Part shown: in pieces, positions 60,413 to 64,000 of the stretch | How positions within the stretch are numbered: the first letter of the stretch is position 1 | How the letters are laid out: every line of letters starts with the position of its first letter | Source of the DNA: CAVTWY01 sp963738575 | GTDB taxonomy: Bacteria > Pseudomonadota > Gammaproteobacteria > Burkholderiales > Burkholderiaceae_C | Length of the DNA stretch: 64,000 nucleotides | Direction: 5' to 3' | NCBI GenBank assembly: GCA_963738575.1 | Contig: CAVTWY010000002.1 | Coordinates: forward strand, 1,588,504 to 1,652,503 | Position numbers and translations under genes: made by a program | The notes under the pieces: generated by a model | Databases searched by the model: none | Told to the model about the DNA's origin: nothing | Seen by the model: only the letters and a program-made list of their open reading frames with translations

Positions 60413-62192
60413 TCAGTAGACCGCGATCGCGTCGACGCGGCAGGCCTTGTGGCACTCGCCGCAATGGGTGCACTTGGACTGGTCGATGACGTGCACCTTC
60501 TTCTGCTCGCCCGTGATGGCCTTGGTCGGGCAGACCTTGCGCGCACAGCAGGCACCCGATGCAGGCGTCGAGTGATCGTGTACGTGAGCAGCGGCTGGCA
60601 CTGGTGCGCCGGGCACTTGCTTGTTCGTGATGTGCGCCTCGTACTCGGAGCGGAAGTACTTGAGCGTGGTCAGCACCGGGTTGGGCGCCGTCTGTCCGAG
60701 CCCGCAGAGCGAGGTGTTCTTGACCAGCCGGCGAGCTGCTCGAGCAGCTCGATGTCGCCGTCCTGCCCCTTCGCCCTCGCGTGATGCGGGTCGAGGATCT
60801 CGAGCATGCGCTTGGTGCCGATGCGGCAGAAGGTGCACTTGCCGCACGACTCGCGCTGGGTGAACTCGAGGAAGAAGCGGGCGACGTCCACCATGCAGGT
60901 GGTCTCGTCCATGACGACGAGGCCGCCCGAGCCCATGATGGCGCCGGTCTTGTTGATCGACTCGTAGTCGATCGACCGTGTCCTGCAGCTCGGCGGGGAT
61001 GCAGCCGCCCGACGGGCCGCCCATCTGCACGGCCTTGAACTTCTTGTCGTCCTTGATGCCGCCGCAGACGTCGTAGACGATCTCGCGGATCGTGATGCCC
61101 ATCGGGCACCTCGACCAGGCCGCCGCGCTTGATCTTGCCGGCCATCGCGAAGACCTTCGTGCCCTTGCTGTTCGCCGTGCCGATGGCGGCGAACGCCTGC
61201 GGCGCCGTTCAGCACGATCCACGGCACGTTGGCGAACGTCTCGACGTTGTTGATGCGAGGTCGGGCAGTCCCACAGCCCCTTGGTGGCCGGGAACGGCGG
61301 CCGCATGCGGGGCATGCCGCGCTTGCCCTCGATCGAGGCCATGAGCGCGGTCTCCTCGCCGCACACGAACGCGCCGGCGCCCTCCTTGAGCTTGACGTGG
61401 AAGCGAGAAGCCGGTGCCGAGGACGTCGTCGCCCAGGAAGCCTGCGCTCCTCGGCCTGCGCGATGGCGATGTTCAGCCGCTCGATCGCCTTCGGGTACTC
61501 GGCGCGGACGTAGATGTAGCCGTCGTGCGCGCCGATCGCGAACGCGGCGATGACCATCCCCTCGAGCACCGAGTGCGGGTCGCTCTCCAGCACCGAGCGG
61601 TCCATGAACGCGCCCGGGTCGCCCTCGTCGGCGTTGCAGATGATGTACTTCCTGTCGCCCTGCGGCGAGGCGCGTGAAGCGCCACTTCATCCCGGTCAGG
61701 AAGCCCGCGCCGCCGCGGCCGCGCAGGCCCGACTCCACGATCGCGTCGATCAGCGCCGTCGGGGTCGTTCTGCTCGAGGACCTGCCTGAGCGCCTGGTAG
61801 CCGTCGGCCGCGAGGTAGTCCTCCAGCGACTCGGGGTTGATCTTGCCGCAGTTGCGCAGCACGATGCGGGTCTGGTGCGAGAAGTACGCGCGCTCGGTGC
61901 CCGCGCCCGTCGTCGGCCCACACCAGCCAGTCCTCGATCGGCCTTGCCCTGCACGACGTGCTCGGAGAGGAGCTTCTCGACCTTGTCGGCGGTGACGTTG
62001 CCGTACTGGATGCGGCTGCCGTCGTCGCTCCGGATCTCGACCAGCGGCTCGCGGTAGCACATCCCGATGCAGCCGGTCTTGTCGAGCTCGAAGGCGACGG
62101 TGCCGGCCGCGCTGGCTCTTCGCGAGGGCCTCGTAGGTCTTCTCGGCGCCGGCGGCGATGCCGCACGTTCCAAGCCCGACCAGGATCTTCAT
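60413..62192 (-). pseudogene. NuoF/HydB-like NADH-binding flavoprotein subunit, frameshifted
   Basis: Read over several frames, the chain starts MKILVGLGTCGIAAGAEKTY (thioredoxin-like [2Fe-2S] domain, with ELDKTGCIGMCYREPLVEI). The NuoF core follows: ESGLRGRGGAGFLTGMKWRF, LKEGAGAFVCGEETALMASI and VQMGGPSGGCIPAEL. Next comes an SLBB and 4Fe-4S region with the NuoF cysteines. The end is ferredoxin-like with CTHCGECHKACRVDAIAVY. This layout (N-terminal Trx-like plus C-terminal 2x[4Fe-4S]) is that of HydB in electron-bifurcating hydrogenases, not of respiratory NuoF. About twelve 1-nt shifts break it. It overlaps the NuoE-like gene (TGATG). Confidence 0.75.
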
Positions 62193-62673
62193 CACTGCAC
62201 CTCCCCGATCGCGGCCTTCTGGTACTGCTTCAGCACCTTCTTGACCTCCTTCTCGGTGAGGTTGCCGTGGGTGCTGTGGTTGATCATGATCACGGGGGCG
62301 AGGCTGCAGCACCCCAGGCAGGAGACCGTCTCGATCGTGAACAATCGGTCGGGGGTGGTCTCGCCGTTGCACGACGCCGAGCGTGTCTTCGATGGCCTTG
62401 GTGATGTCGTTGGCCCCGCTGACGTGGCAGGCCGTGCCGTGGCAGACCCGGATCAGGTTCTTGCCGATCGGGTGCAGCCGGAACTGCGCGTAGAAGGTCG
62501 CCACGCCGTAGATCTGCGCGAGCGGGATGCCGCACTGCCTGTGGATCTCGGCGATCCGCTCCCGGGTGATGTAGCCGTCGGTCTCCTGCGCCTGCTGCAG
62601 GAGCGGGATCAGGTGCGCCTTCCTCGCCGGCGAAGTGCTGCTTCTTGAAGTCGAACTGGCGGTGCTCGCTCAC
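62192..62673 (-). pseudogene. NuoE/HydC-like [2Fe-2S] subunit, frameshifted
   Basis: It starts with GTG at 62673 (VSEHRQFDFKKQHFA). The NuoE body is clear in one frame: ATFYAQFRLHPIGKNLIRVC, then HGTACHVSGANDITKAIEDT. Both hold the first pair of the four cluster cysteines; the second pair (a CLGCCSLAP-type block) lies after a shift near 62370. NuoE-like subunits carry one [2Fe-2S] cluster next to the NuoF-like flavin subunit. The stop overlaps the next start. Confidence 0.75.
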
Positions 62674-62701
62674 GGTCGTGAGCGTCCCTCCGCGTGCCGG
62701 C

Positions 62702-63104
62702 TCAGTCGTAGGCGTCTCGAACATCTTGTTCATCAGGGAGATCATGTCGTCGATGTTGCCCACGCCGCCCAGGGCGTGCCCCTTGCAGCCGCGTCGCGAG
62801 CAGAACTCGAGGTAGCCGCCGCTCGCCACGTTGAGCGAGGCCATCGGCGCGCCGCACAGGCGGCAGGGGAGGGCCAACATGATGCTGGCGTCGCACTCCG
62901 GGCAGCGGAACTCCACGATCGCGCCTTCCGGGATCGAGAGGTCCGTCTCCACCGTGTAGTCGCCGAAGAGGGCGCTGAGGGCGACCTCGCCCCTCCTGGC
63001 CGTGCGGTGTCCTTGTGACCGTCGAGCGGCACCTTCGTCCCCTCGGTCAGCGCCGCGTTGCAGTAGGGGCACGAGAGCTCCATCAGGAGCATCTGCTTCC
63101 TCAT
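62702..63104 (-). pseudogene. Small zinc-ribbon protein, frameshifted
   Basis: About 130 residues. It starts MRKQMLLMELSCPYCNAALT with one CxxC, then PLDGHKD. After a shift near 63001 it continues LSIPEGAIVEFRCPECDASI with a second CxxC and LPCRLCGAPMASLNVASGGY with a third, then CSRRGCKGHALGG. Four cysteine pairs suggest two zinc ribbons. No named family is recognised. Its ATG overlaps the stop of the gene upstream, so it belongs to the same operon as the hydrogenase-like protein and may help assemble or regulate it. Confidence 0.55.
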
Positions 63105-64000
63105 CGTTGCCGTCCTTCGCCTGGTCCGCCGTCCTCCTCTGCGAGCGTTTCGAGCCTCGACGAACACGCAGTCGTCGAGCTCCGCCCTGCCGCGCACGAT
63201 GTCGTCGGCCAGCGTCTCGCAGTCCGGGGCGCCGCACGCCGCGCAGTCCTTGCCGGGCAGCTGCGTCCATCACGCCGTCCTTCTCGCTTGAGGCGATGGC
63301 CTCGCGAAGGTCGCGGGCCAGCGGCTGCACGGGGCGGGCCTTGATCTCGTCCTCGAAGTCGAAGAAGTGCTCGCGGAGCAGCGACCGCACCTTCTCCTCT
63401 TCCGACCGCGGTCTCCCCGTCGCCGGGCGTCTGCTGACGATGCTGGAGGTGCTGCCGGGCCGCGTAGCGCGTCTCGATCGTAGCTCCCCGCCGACGCAGC
63501 CGTCGGGGCAGATGTAGGCCTCGATGAAGTCCACGCTCTGGAACGTGCCGGCCTCGAACGGTCGAAGACGTAGTGACGTCGTGCGCCCGCGCACCGTCAT
63601 GGTGTTGGCGTTGCGCATCCCGGCGATCTCGCCGCCCGCCATCGCCCAGCGCAGCCCGCGACGCTCGCTGACCACGGGCGTCGCTTGCCGGGCTTCCCTT
63701 CCATTCGGACGTTTGAGGAGGGGCCCGTACAGATCGGCGATGGAGAACGCGCCGTCGAGGTGCGATGCCTCGAGCCCGACCGGGGCCACGATCGAGTGGA
63801 TGATCGCGGTGCAGGGGGTGATGAAGAAGATGCCGATCTCGTGCGGACGAGGCCGCGCGCCGCGCGCGAGCTTGCGGCGCCAGCTTCGCGGCGAGCTCGC
63901 GCGGCGTCTCGATCGGCACGGGGTGGGGGATCAGGTCCGGGTAGCGGATCTGCACCAGGCGCACGAGGGCGGGGCAGGTCACCGAGATCTTCGGCCAGGC
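63101..64000 (-). pseudogene. [FeFe]-hydrogenase-like C-terminal domain protein with Fe-S domain, partial and frameshifted
   Basis: The gene enters from the right edge. Visible blocks are SVTCPALVRLVQIRYPDLIP, GIFFITPCTAIIHSIVAPVG, EASHLDGAFSIADLYGPLL, YICPDGCVGGEL, and a C-terminal cluster domain with KDCAACGAPDCETLADDIV. They match the hydrogenase large-subunit C-terminal domain in HfsB/HydS-like proteins. These carry fewer H-cluster cysteines than true catalytic subunits, so a sensory or electron-transfer role is likelier than hydrogen production. Shifts occur near 63143, 63265, 63405 and others. Confidence 0.6.

Larger units (their letters stand above)
59400..64000. other. Foreign, high-GC, indel-rich segment (probable assembly chimera)
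   Basis: From about 59.4 kb to the right edge GC rises sharply, codons end almost always in G or C, and every gene is broken into pieces in different frames. About two dozen single-base shifts can be placed, mostly extra bases. Gene content changes from an aerobic betaproteobacterium to redox enzymes of anaerobes. The change occurs in the middle of a gene. Misassembly or a chimeric read is the simplest reading; recent lateral transfer would not explain the density of indels. Confidence 0.75.

Noticed and set aside
59400..64000. Reading the right end as a laterally acquired island
   Set aside because: No integrase, repeats, tRNA or IS at the border; the join cuts genes in half and the segment carries indels about every 100-200 bases, unlike the neighbouring sequence.
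1..64000. CRISPR arrays, insertion sequences, rRNA genes and prophage
   Set aside because: No regularly spaced repeats, transposase, phage structural genes or rRNA sequence were seen on either strand.

Overview
The first 59 kb look like a single betaproteobacterial chromosome segment, most probably Burkholderiales near Comamonadaceae. The evidence is gene content and order: petABC next to sspA-sspB, hisI-hisE-hinT-tatABC-degS-type protease, dciA-like gene-M23 peptidase-secA, a DUF1631 protein, and an exosortase B exopolysaccharide locus. GC is moderately high and most genes there are intact. The last 4.6 kb (about 59.4-64 kb) are different: clearly higher GC, anaerobe-type redox genes, and a single-base indel roughly every 100-200 bases. 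The border runs blunt through the middle of genes, so the right end is best read as an assembly chimera and not as part of the same chromosome.

Layout: 0-4.2 kb is a leftward type IV pilus minor pilin operon (pilE, fimT, pilV, pilW, pilX, pilY1) carrying six apparent single-base indels. 4.4-6.6 kb has a CNNM/CorC-type membrane protein and apaH. 6.7-7.4 kb has tRNA-Ser(UGA) followed by a 0.6 kb insert: a decayed higA antitoxin lying between two copies of the last 14 bases of the tRNA gene. 7.4-13.7 kb has an FtsX-type permease, a LigB-type dioxygenase and two lone ABC substrate-binding proteins. 13.8-23 kb is a leftward exopolysaccharide operon (epsD, epsE, epsF, epsG, xrtB, O-antigen ligase-like, flippase, RgpF-like). 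23.3-30.8 kb has ubiE, a DUF971 gene, a GGDEF/EAL protein with a broken GGDEF signature, and a 1309-residue FAD/Fe-S oxidoreductase.

31-36 kb is a complete rightward ugpB-ugpA-ugpE-ugpC-ugpQ operon for glycerol-3-phosphate and glycerophosphodiester uptake. 36-44.6 kb has an MFS exporter, argJ, an SGNH-like exported protein, secA with a late frameshift, an M23 peptidase, a dciA-like gene and tRNA-Thr(UGU). 44.7-49 kb carries sspB, sspA and the cytochrome bc1 genes petC, petB, petA. 49-59 kb has mscL, a DUF1631 gene, pdxA, a Nif3-like gene, a DegS-type protease, tatC, tatB, tatA, hinT, a small membrane protein, hisE, hisI, a NUDIX hydrolase and the last codons of a DUF815 ATPase gene.

At about 59.17 kb the DUF815 gene is cut and joined to about 220 bases of an O-GlcNAc-transferase-like (SPINDLY) gene. 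That in turn is joined at about 59.40 kb to the middle of a GltD-like flavoprotein gene. Beyond it lies a leftward operon of an [FeFe]-hydrogenase-like C-terminal protein, a zinc-ribbon protein, NuoE, NuoF/HydB and the GltD-like subunit. This set is typical of electron-bifurcating complexes of anaerobes and is the most unusual biology in the window, but its sequence needs cleaning before use. No CRISPR array, insertion sequence, rRNA gene or prophage was seen.
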